From: CAIUGU01 sp040080215
GTDB lineage: Bacteria > Pseudomonadota > Gammaproteobacteria > Steroidobacterales > Steroidobacteraceae
NCBI GenBank assembly: GCA_040080215.1
Contig: JBEBIT010000075.1
Span: 1-13,937, forward strand
Reading direction: 5' to 3'
Length of the DNA stretch: 13,937 nucleotides
The notes under the pieces are model-generated. The model saw only the letters and a list, made by a program, of their open reading frames with translations, ran no database searches and had not been told where the DNA came from. The translations under genes and the position numbers were made by a program. Shown piece after piece: positions 1-6,905 of the stretch (its first letter is position 1; the number at the start of each line of letters is the position of its first letter).

Positions 1-822
1 GAGGCTCGCATCCTCGGGGAACAGCTTGTCGCCCTGCAATGCTTCCCGCATCGACTTGGTCAGTGTCAGCTTGGTCGTTTCGCCCTGCTGCGCAACCGCG
101 CCCGACCCCACATAGAGGCCGTGATAGCCGAGGATGTCGCGCGTTTCCGGGTCCCGCAGCGGCTCACCGACGTGGACGATGTTGTACCGGCCATCGACTG
201 CCGCGCCTTCCAGGCCGCGTGCGTACACCTCATTGCCCGCAGCACCAATGATATGGCTATCACGCATCGCGACTATGTAGGGACCGGACTTGACCTGTGC
301 CTTGTCCAGCATGGTCGGCCGGCCCATGAATGCGGCAATGACTTCGTAGGGGACGGTGGTGATCGACTGCGGCAGGGCTTCGCTGCGGATCTGCGGAGTG
401 AGCTTCGTGGCTCCGCCGCCGACCGGCGTTGCGGCGCGCTGTTCGATGGAGACGCGAGGCTGTCCTTCCACGTATGTCAGCGCGAGGATGTCGCCGGGAT
501 AGATGCGGTGCGGATTTTCGACCTGCGGGTTCGCGTACCAGATTTCGGGCCAGTACCAGGCGTCCTGCAGGAAGACCTTGGAGATGGACCAGAGCGTATC
601 GCCCGACTGCACCGTGTAACGGTCCGGTGCGTTGGGCGCGAGCGGGATGTTGCTGCCGGTCGCGACGGTCCGGGTCGCGCCTTCGGCCTGGGCACCCGAT
701 GTCGCCGGCAATGCCAGCAACAAGGTCCCGGCAACGGCCGCGGCGAGTGTCATGAAACCGGTGGCCCGGCGGGGGCTGATCCTGAACCCCAGGATCGGGT
801 ATGGGGGGGTCGCAGTCTTCAT
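1..822 (-). CDS. LysM-domain protein, TsaP-like (3' part outside window)
   Basis: This reading frame starts at an ATG at 822 and runs off the left edge without a stop, giving 274 visible codons. The N-terminus carries a basic stretch with an Arg pair (about residues 19-20), then a hydrophobic run (about 24-41) ending in Ala-rich sequence near residue 46, consistent with a signal peptide. A LysM motif follows at about 68-117, with YTVQSGDTLWSISK and a closing NPHRIYPGDIL. LysM domains bind peptidoglycan. A LysM protein divergent from def-fmt-rsmB and normally followed by dprA matches the arrangement around PA0020 of Pseudomonas, the homologue of TsaP, which helps anchor the type IV pilus secretin. 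That assignment rests on context and the visible architecture. The C-terminal half that would confirm it is missing. A weak GGAG lies about 11 nt before the ATG. An internal ATG at 753 would give a shorter signal peptide but has no ribosome binding site. Confidence 0.85.
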   Translation of the reverse strand, partial: MKTATPPYPILGFRISPRRATGFMTLAAAVAGTLLLALPATSGAQAEGATRTVATGSNIPLAPNAPDRYTVQSGDTLWSISKVFLQDAWYWPEIWYANPQVENPHRIYPGDILALTYVEGQPRVSIEQRAATPVGGGATKLTPQIRSEALPQSITTVPYEVIAAFMGRPTMLDKAQVKSGPYIVAMRDSHIIGAAGNEVYARGLEGAAVDGRYNIVHVGEPLRDPETRDILGYHGLYVGSGAVAQQGETTKLTLTKSMREALQGDKLFPEDASL

Positions 823-1120
823 GCGCTTGGCGGCTCCATCTGTACTTGCAGGAATCAAACCCGTGCCCGGGAAGGGGCTCGGGCCTTATAATCGCGCTGC
901 CTTCTGTCGTTCCGGGCTACTTGGCCGGTCGGCCCCGCGGTCTGGCGCCGGGCCCTCGGAACGATGGAATACCGGCAGGAATCAGGTACTTCGGGAAAGG
1001 CATTAAGTTCAACGTTGGCTTAACTTTAGCAGCATTTTTACAGCGAGTGCACGAATCCGGGCGTGGCCCCGAGACGTGGTTCTCATTCCCCCCCAACCCT
1101 GTCCATACACCTTCGCAGCC
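823..1120. other. Divergent intergenic region, tsaP-like / def
   Basis: These 298 bases separate the divergent LysM gene and def and must hold both promoters. The left part is very GC-rich and contains a TATAAT hexamer at 887-892 with no partner -35. An imperfect inverted repeat follows, with arms TCGTTCC at 907-913 and GGAACGA at 958-964 and further GC-rich dyads between them. An AT-rich island lies at about 1001-1042. No convincing small gene was seen. Confidence 0.6.
1001..1044. promoter_or_regulatory. AT-rich island, possible def-operon promoter or operator
   Basis: This AT-rich patch in GC-rich surroundings lies 77-120 nt before def. It contains TTGGCT (1015-1020) and, 18 nt on, TACAGC (1039-1044), a poor match to a sigma-70 promoter. 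It also holds an interrupted dyad TTAAG (1003-1007) / CTTAA (1019-1023) around AACGTT. A TTGAAC hexamer reads toward the LysM gene (1012-1007). The base composition suggests a control region, but no box is close to consensus. Confidence 0.3.
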
Positions 1121-1660
1121 ATGGCACTTCTTCCGATCCTTGAATACCCAGACCCCCGCCTTCGGACTCGTGCGGAACCCGTCAGCGAAGTGGACGGCAA
1201 GATCCGGAAGCTGATCGATGACATGTTCGAAACGATGTACAAGGCGCCGGGCGTCGGGCTTGCTGCCACGCAGGTCAATGTTCACCTCCGGGTGCTGGTC
1301 GTGGACATCACCGAAGATCGCAGCCGGCCATTCGCACTGATCAATCCCGAGATCATCGAGCGCAGCGGAGAAGGAAAGCTTGAAGAAGGTTGCCTGTCGG
1401 TGCCCGGGATCTACGAGAACATCGTGCGCGCTGACCGCATCCGCGTGCGTGCCCTTGGACGCAACGGCAAGCACCAGCAGATAGAGGCCGACGGGTTGCT
1501 CGCGGTGTGCATCCAGCACGAGATGGACCACCTCGAAGGCAAGCTCTTCGTCGACTACCTGTCGGAGCTCAAGCGAACGCGAATCAGAAAGAAGCTTGAG
1601 AAGGACCAGAAGAGCAGGGAAGGAGCGGGTCCGGTCCGGCCGAAAGTCCCGGCGATCTGA
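1121..1660 (+). CDS. def: Peptide deformylase
   Basis: The product is a 179-aa cytoplasmic metalloenzyme that removes the N-formyl group from nascent proteins. All three deformylase motifs are present: GVGLAATQ at 44-51, EGCLS at 89-93 with metal ligand Cys91, and QHEMDHLEG at 132-140 with ligands His133 and His137 and catalytic Glu134. The metal is normally Fe2+ or Zn2+. I chose the ATG at 1121 because the family begins with a sequence like MALLPILEYPDPRLR. An upstream in-frame GTG at 1076 would add 15 residues unlike the family. No clear Shine-Dalgarno precedes the ATG. The C-terminus ends in a basic, Lys/Arg-rich tail (about 150-179), within the usual length. It is the first gene of the plus-strand run, with fmt 122 nt downstream, so the enzymes adding and removing the formyl group are adjacent, as in most Proteobacteria. 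Confidence 0.97.
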   Translation: MALLPILEYPDPRLRTRAEPVSEVDGKIRKLIDDMFETMYKAPGVGLAATQVNVHLRVLVVDITEDRSRPFALINPEIIERSGEGKLEEGCLSVPGIYENIVRADRIRVRALGRNGKHQQIEADGLLAVCIQHEMDHLEGKLFVDYLSELKRTRIRKKLEKDQKSREGAGPVRPKVPAI

Positions 1661-1782
1661 CCCCCCGGGATTTCGCGGCTGGACGTGCCCGGGCGGCAGG
1701 AGAGGTTCCCCGGACCCGTTGTATTCCGGCCTGATCCCCGCGTCTTTAGCAGCTGACTACCACCGGCGGATCACCAAAACCC

Positions 1783-2751
1783 GTGTCCCAGAACCTCAAC
1801 ATTGCTTTTGCCGGGACGCCCGCGTTTGCGGTGCCGGCGCTCGAGTCACTGCTGCGGTCCCGGCACCGCGTCGTGACTGTCTACACGCAGCCGGATCGCC
1901 CAGCCGGTCGCGGCAGGCAGCTGCAAGTCAGTCCGGTCAAGGATTGTGCCCTTCGCCACGACATTCCGGTTGAGCAGCCCTTGACCCTGCGCGATGACAG
2001 CGCACGCGAACGGCTGGCTTCCTGTCAGGTCGACGTCATGGTGGTCGTGGCCTACGGGTTGATCCTCCCGCCCGCTGTTCTTGCTACTCCCCGGCTTGGC
2101 TGCCTCAATATCCATGCCTCGCTGTTGCCGAGATGGCGAGGCGCGGCACCGATTCAAAGAGCGCTTCTCGCCGGAGATCGGCAGACGGGCGTGGACATAA
2201 TGCGGATGGAGGAGGGGCTGGATACCGGGCCCGTGTTCATTGAACGGATCATCGACATCGGACTTCGCGATACGGCGGGTTCCCTGCACGACAAGCTGGC
2301 AGCCCTCGGTGCCGACGCGCTTCTTGAAGCACTTGAGGGGCTGATTACTGGCACACTGCAGCCGCGCCCGCAGACCGAGGCGGGCGTCACCTATGCCCGC
2401 AAGATAATGAAGGAAGAAGCCGTGATCGACTGGTCGAAGCCTGCCCTTGAAATCGACCGCCTGATACGCGCCTTCAATCCCGTGCCCGGAGCGGAGACGG
2501 TCTGGCGCGGCCAGCAGCTCAAGGTCTGGCAGGCCGAGGCGACGCACCTGGACGGCGGCAACGCGCCCGGCGCGGTGGTGTCGGCGGACGGCGAAGGCAT
2601 TGTCGTTGCGGCAGGCTCTGGCGCCGTGAGATTGCTCCGCATCCAGCTTCCCGGACGTAAAGCGACAACGGCTGGCGATTTCCTGAACGCGCACCGGATT
2701 GCCGGCGACCGGCTTGGCAGGGATCTCCCCGACCACGGATCACGGCATTGA
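1783..2751 (+). CDS. fmt: Methionyl-tRNA formyltransferase
   Basis: The product is a 322-aa cytoplasmic enzyme that transfers a formyl group from 10-formyltetrahydrofolate to initiator Met-tRNA. The N-terminal formyltransferase domain opens with IAFAGTPAFAVPAL (7-20). The catalytic triad is visible as Asn109, His111 and Asp147, within LNIHASLLPRWRGAAPI and EEGLDTGP. The C-terminal tRNA-binding domain (about 207-315) includes AFNPVPGAET. Length matches the family. The start is a GTG at 1783, six residues before the conserved IAFAGTP. A weak GGCGGA lies about 12 nt upstream, and no ATG fits. The 122 nt separating it from def show no terminator or convincing promoter, so the two are probably cotranscribed. 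The stop TGA (2749-2751) overlaps the TTG start of rsmB in a TTGA, indicating translational coupling. Confidence 0.97.
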   Translation: MSQNLNIAFAGTPAFAVPALESLLRSRHRVVTVYTQPDRPAGRGRQLQVSPVKDCALRHDIPVEQPLTLRDDSARERLASCQVDVMVVVAYGLILPPAVLATPRLGCLNIHASLLPRWRGAAPIQRALLAGDRQTGVDIMRMEEGLDTGPVFIERIIDIGLRDTAGSLHDKLAALGADALLEALEGLITGTLQPRPQTEAGVTYARKIMKEEAVIDWSKPALEIDRLIRAFNPVPGAETVWRGQQLKVWQAEATHLDGGNAPGAVVSADGEGIVVAAGSGAVRLLRIQLPGRKATTAGDFLNAHRIAGDRLGRDLPDHGSRH

Positions 2752-4079
2752 GTACTCCCGCTGAAGTACGCGCACGTGCAGCGCAGATCGTTGTGCTCGT
2801 CGCCGAGAGAGGACAGTCGCTCGATGCACTGCTCGCGGCCGCCAGCGGCAAGCCTCAGGAGCGCGGCCTGCTGAGGAGCCTGTGCTACGGCACGCTTCGC
2901 TGGCACATCCGCCTGAGCGCCGTCCTCGCGCAAATGGTTTCCGGCCCTGCCACGCGCCTCGAACCTGAAGTCAGAGCGCTGACGCTGGTTGGCTTGTTCC
3001 AGTTGCTCCATACGGACATTGCGCCACATGCAGCCGTCTCCGAGACCGTCAATGCAACGCGGGTGCTCGATGAGCCGCGGGCTGCTTCACTGGTCAATGC
3101 AGTGCTGCGGCGCTGCCAGCGCGAAGGGAAGGTCCTTGGTGAACTCGTGGACACCGATCCCGCCCTCCGCACAGCACATCCGCAGTGGTTCGTGGATCAG
3201 TTGGCCGCCGATTGGCCGGACGACGCGACCGCCATCCTCGACGCCAACAACGTGCATCCGCCTTTCTGGCTGCGGGTCAACCGGCAGCGTACGACGCCGT
3301 CAGACTATCTGGATCGACTGCTGGCCGCGGGCATGAAAGCCCGCCTGAGTCCGCATGCACCGGAAGCCCTGCTGCTCGAAGAAGCGGTCGACGTGAAGTC
3401 GTTGCCGGAGTTCGCGTCAGGGTGGGTGTCGGTGCAGGATGCCGCGGCGCAGCTTGCCGCCCACGTCGTGAAGCCCATGCCGGGACACAGGGTGCTCGAT
3501 GCTTGCGCGGCTCCCGGCGGCAAGACTTGCCACATGCTGGAACTCGAGCCTGGCCTCGCGGAATTGGTGGCGATCGACGCCTCAGGTGAACGCCTTGAGA
3601 GACTGCAGCAGAACCTGACGCGCCTGCGGCTGAAGGCAACCGTCGTGAAGGGGGATGCGGAGACTCCCGATTCCTGGTGGAACGGCGAGCCCTTTGATCG
3701 CATTCTGCTGGACGTGCCTTGCTCGGCGACCGGCGTCATCCGCCGGCACCCCGACATCAAATTGCTGCGCCGCGCCGAGGATATTCCTGCGCTGGCCGAG
3801 CGTCAGCGCAATATGCTCGAACGGCTCTGGCCGCTCGTGAAGCCCGGTGGCCGGCTGGTCTATGCCAGCTGTTCGGTCTTGAGGGCCGAGAACGCCGCCA
3901 TCATCGAGCCCTTCCTCGGCCGGCATCGCGAAGCTCGCGACCTGACGGCGGAATTGCCCGTGTCCTGGCCCAAGGCGGGGCAGCGCTACGCGACCAGGGA
4001 GCCAGGACAGCGTCTGATGCCCGGCGAAGCAGGCATGGACGGCTTCTATTATGCTTGCCTGCAGAAAAGCCACGGATGA
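2748..4079 (+). CDS. rsmB: 16S rRNA (cytosine-967 C5)-methyltransferase
   Basis: The product is a 443-aa SAM-dependent enzyme that makes m5C967 in 16S rRNA (also called Sun or Fmu). Residues 1-140 form the NusB-like RNA-binding domain. The Rossmann methyltransferase domain has the SAM motif VLDACAAPGGKT at 249-260, motif IV LLDVPCSATG at 320-329 with Cys325, and motif VI VYASCSV at 371-377 with Cys375. The two cysteines are those of RNA m5C methyltransferases, one nucleophilic and one for product release. The C-terminus MDGFYYACL is typical. The start is TTG at 2748, overlapping the fmt stop as TTGA. The next in-frame ATG would remove about 60 residues of the NusB domain, so the rare start is well supported. 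Length is close to the roughly 430 aa of the E. coli enzyme. Confidence 0.96.
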   Translation: MSTPAEVRARAAQIVVLVAERGQSLDALLAAASGKPQERGLLRSLCYGTLRWHIRLSAVLAQMVSGPATRLEPEVRALTLVGLFQLLHTDIAPHAAVSETVNATRVLDEPRAASLVNAVLRRCQREGKVLGELVDTDPALRTAHPQWFVDQLAADWPDDATAILDANNVHPPFWLRVNRQRTTPSDYLDRLLAAGMKARLSPHAPEALLLEEAVDVKSLPEFASGWVSVQDAAAQLAAHVVKPMPGHRVLDACAAPGGKTCHMLELEPGLAELVAIDASGERLERLQQNLTRLRLKATVVKGDAETPDSWWNGEPFDRILLDVPCSATGVIRRHPDIKLLRRAEDIPALAERQRNMLERLWPLVKPGGRLVYASCSVLRAENAAIIEPFLGRHREARDLTAELPVSWPKAGQRYATREPGQRLMPGEAGMDGFYYACLQKSHG

Positions 4080-4701
4080 TGGTTCCTTGAGAGCGAACCC
4101 GCCACCTCTGTCCCGTTACCCTGCAGCCCGGGTGGTGCAGCGGCTGCTTGCGATCCTGATGCTGGCATTCTGTGTTGTCGGCGGCACGCAGGCACTCGCG
4201 AGTGAAGCGCCGCGCCGCTTCGAAATCCGCTCTGCATTCGTCGAACCCGCCGAAAGCGTCTACATGCTGAATGCGCGGCTCGATTTCGCGCTGCCCGAAG
4301 GAGCCCGAGCCGCGATCCAGGACGGCGTGGCGCTGACGCTCGATCTCGAGATCGAAGTCAATCGCGCACGGCGCTTCTGGCTGGACGATACGGTCGCAAC
4401 ACTTGAGCAGCACTACGAGCTCGTTTACCACGCGTTGAGCGAACGCTTCCTGGTGCGCAACCTCAACAGCGGCGAGCAGACTTCATGGCCGACGCTCGAG
4501 GATGCCGTCGAGTCATTGCAGGTGGTGGACCGCCTCCCGATCCTGGATCAGTCTCTCGTGCTGCCCGCTTTCCGCTACGAAGTCAGCCTCCGCGCCCGGC
4601 TCGATGTGCGCAACCTTCCCGAGGCATTGCGGATCGTGCTGTTCTGGGTCGACGACTGGCGGCAACAGACCGAATGGTACACATGGCCACTCAATCTATG
4701 A
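4051..4701 (+). CDS. DUF4390 exported protein of the ntrYX operon
   Basis: This protein of up to 216 aa has unknown biochemical function. It is predicted to be exported: a hydrophobic segment RLLAILMLAFCVVGG follows basic residues and ends at an ALA-SEA signal-peptidase-like site near residue 51. The mature part is mostly beta-prone and ends in a Trp-rich stretch (FWVDDWRQQTEWYTWPLNL). Its type and its position between rsmB and an ntrY-type kinase match DUF4390. The start is uncertain. The ATG at 4051 overlaps rsmB by 29 nt and gives a long N-region. TTG at 4087, 8 nt after the rsmB stop, or the paired GTGs at 4132/4135, which give a compact signal peptide, are equally possible, and none has a strong ribosome binding site. 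The stop overlaps the ntrY start as ATGA. The coupling suggests it serves the kinase as a periplasmic partner, which is inference. Confidence 0.87.
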   Translation: MLACRKATDDGSLRANPPPLSRYPAARVVQRLLAILMLAFCVVGGTQALASEAPRRFEIRSAFVEPAESVYMLNARLDFALPEGARAAIQDGVALTLDLEIEVNRARRFWLDDTVATLEQHYELVYHALSERFLVRNLNSGEQTSWPTLEDAVESLQVVDRLPILDQSLVLPAFRYEVSLRARLDVRNLPEALRIVLFWVDDWRQQTEWYTWPLNL

Positions 4702-6905
4702 GACGCCTCGGCATCGCCGTGCTGGTCTCGGTGGGCGTGGCCCTCTGGATCGCGGCGTTGCTGTTGATGGCGCAGACCGTCCAGAACTCGACGGAGTTCA
4801 GCCGCCTGCAGCCGTGGATACTGCTCGTGAACGCCGCAGGCCTCGTGGTCCTGCTGGCCCTCATTGTGGGCAAGCTCGTGCAGCTGCTCCGCAACTGGCG
4901 GCGTCGCGTCGTCGGGTCGCGTCTCGAAGCGCGCATGGTGTGGATGTCGTGCCTCCTTGCGGTCGTCCCCATGCTCCTGGTTTTCTACCTGTCCGTGCAG
5001 TTCCTGAACCGCGGCATCGATAGCTGGTTCCATGTCGAGATCAGGCAGGGACTGCAAGATTCATTGATGCTGTCGCGCGCCGCGCTCGACTTGCGCATGC
5101 GCGAATACCTGGAGCGGACACAGGCGATGGCCAAGAAGCTCGCTTACAGCGAGCTGAATCCGTGGTCGGAGCTTGGCGATCTCAGGAAGGACAGCGGCGC
5201 CATCGAGCTGACGCTGGTCGGTGCCAACAGTCGAATCATCGCAGCCAGCTCCGACCGCCTGGGTGAAAGCGTCGCTACCCAGCCGACCGAGGAAGTGCTC
5301 CTGCAGGTACGCCAGGGATTGCCGTTCATCAGCGTCGATCCCGTTGCGGGGGGCGGTTACCTGGCGCGCACCGCCGTGCCACTGAACCGTGCCGGAAGCG
5401 AGCCGCGCGTGTTGCTCGGAATCTATCCCATCGAAGAGCGACTCGGCCAGCTGGCGGACACGGTAGAACTCGCCTACCAGCAATACGCCGAGAAGGCCCG
5501 GTTGCGCGAGCCGCTCAAGACCAGCTTCACGTTGACACTGACACTCGTGTCGTTGATGTCGGTGCTGGCCGCTGTCTACGGTGCCTTCTGGGCAGCCAGG
5601 CGACTCGTCAAGCCGATCGAAGACCTGGTCGCGGGCACGCGGGCTGTCGCCAAGGGCGACTTCGACACGCGACTGCCGCTGACCTCGCACGACGAGATGG
5701 GCGTGCTCGTTCATTCGTTCAACGACATGACCGTGCGGCTCGCGACGGCGCGCGAGGAGGCACGGCAAAGCCAGAACGCGGTCGAGGCAGAACGCGCCAA
5801 CCTCGCCGTCATCCTCGCCCGCCTGTCGACGGGCGTCATCTCGCTGGCCTCCGACCTCCGCATTCGTACGGCAAATCAGGCGGCCGGCAGCATTCTCGGC
5901 GTCGATTTCGATGGCGGAATCGGCAAGCCGATCGACGTCATGGCACCGGGCATCGCGATGTTCGAGCAGTTCGTTGCGGCTTGCCGAGCGCATATCGACG
6001 CTGGCCAGTCGGAGTGGCGCGAGCAGATCGTCCTGCGCGGCGACTCCGGCAGGCGCATCCTGATGTGCGCATGTACGGCGTTGCCCGGGGACGCGAGCGC
6101 CGCAGCGGGCTACGTCATCGTGTTCGACGACATCACGATGTTGCTGCAGGCTCAACGTGATGCAGCCTGGGGTGAAGTTGCGCGGCGACTGGCCCATGAG
6201 ATCAAGAATCCGCTGACGCCGATCCAGCTGTCCGCCGAGCGGATGCGTCGCAAGTTCCTTTCTTCCATGAACCAGGCTGATGCTCAGATCCTGGAGCGGG
6301 CCACCACCACCATCGTGCATCAGGTGGAAGCCATGAAGGAGATGGTCAATGCATTCAGCGAGTACGCGCGGGCGCCGGCCATGGAGATCTCGCGCTTTGA
6401 CCTGAACCAGCTGGTGACCGAAGTCGTCGACCTGTATCGCTCGCAGGACACGCAGCGGCGGCTCTTGCTCGACCTCGACGCCGGCCTGCCCGAGATCGAA
6501 GCCGATCGTGGCCGGGTCCGGCAGATCCTCCACAACCTGCTGACCAATGCGGTAGAGGCCCTCGAAGGCCAGGCAGGCGCAGAGATCACGATCCGGACAC
6601 ACAGCTTGTCGCGCCCGCCCATCGATCTCGCAGAAATCCTCGTCGAGGACACGGGTCCCGGCTTTCAGCCCGATCTCATCGGCCAGGTGTTCGATCCGTA
6701 CGTCACGAGCAAGACTCGCGGCACGGGACTCGGTCTTGCCATCGTCAAGAAGATCGTCGAGGAACATGGTGGGCGCATCGAGGCAGAGAATCGCCGCGAG
6801 GGCGGTGCCCGGGTGCGCATCGAACTGCCGCTGACCGAAGCCGCGCGCGCTGCCCTGCTGGCGCGCGAACCGCGATACAGTGAAACCAGAAGGGAACGCG
6901 CATGA
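4698..6905 (+). CDS. ntrY: NtrY-type membrane sensor histidine kinase
   Basis: This 735-aa inner-membrane kinase has the NtrY layout. Four hydrophobic segments lie at about 5-27, 40-60, 82-104 and 277-299, so a short loop and then a periplasmic region of about 170 residues face outward. A HAMP domain (about 298-352) and a PAS-like domain (about 360-480) follow. The dimerisation helix is LAHEIKNPLTPIQ with phospho-acceptor His500. The ATP-binding domain has an N-box HNLLTNAVEAL (612-622), G1 DTGPG (651-655), VFDPYVTSK (664-672) and G2 GTGLGL (675-680). All catalytic elements look intact. I chose the ATG at 4698 because it overlaps the DUF4390 stop as ATGA. In-frame ATGs at 4674 and 4683 are alternatives. 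Its stop overlaps the response regulator start, again as ATGA. The symbol denotes family type. The ligand is unknown and need not be nitrogen-related. Confidence 0.93.
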   Translation: MRRLGIAVLVSVGVALWIAALLLMAQTVQNSTEFSRLQPWILLVNAAGLVVLLALIVGKLVQLLRNWRRRVVGSRLEARMVWMSCLLAVVPMLLVFYLSVQFLNRGIDSWFHVEIRQGLQDSLMLSRAALDLRMREYLERTQAMAKKLAYSELNPWSELGDLRKDSGAIELTLVGANSRIIAASSDRLGESVATQPTEEVLLQVRQGLPFISVDPVAGGGYLARTAVPLNRAGSEPRVLLGIYPIEERLGQLADTVELAYQQYAEKARLREPLKTSFTLTLTLVSLMSVLAAVYGAFWAARRLVKPIEDLVAGTRAVAKGDFDTRLPLTSHDEMGVLVHSFNDMTVRLATAREEARQSQNAVEAERANLAVILARLSTGVISLASDLRIRTANQAAGSILGVDFDGGIGKPIDVMAPGIAMFEQFVAACRAHIDAGQSEWREQIVLRGDSGRRILMCACTALPGDASAAAGYVIVFDDITMLLQAQRDAAWGEVARRLAHEIKNPLTPIQLSAERMRRKFLSSMNQADAQILERATTTIVHQVEAMKEMVNAFSEYARAPAMEISRFDLNQLVTEVVDLYRSQDTQRRLLLDLDAGLPEIEADRGRVRQILHNLLTNAVEALEGQAGAEITIRTHSLSRPPIDLAEILVEDTGPGFQPDLIGQVFDPYVTSKTRGTGLGLAIVKKIVEEHGGRIEAENRREGGARVRIELPLTEAARAALLAREPRYSETRRERA

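Noticed and set aside
121..891. 256-codon plus-strand frame at the left edge
   Set aside because: It lies opposite the LysM gene, whose minus-strand product has a signal peptide and a clear LysM motif.
887..892. TATAAT hexamer in the divergent region as the def promoter
   Set aside because: No -35 element stands at any usable spacing and it lies about 230 nt from def, so it is noted only inside the intergenic entry.
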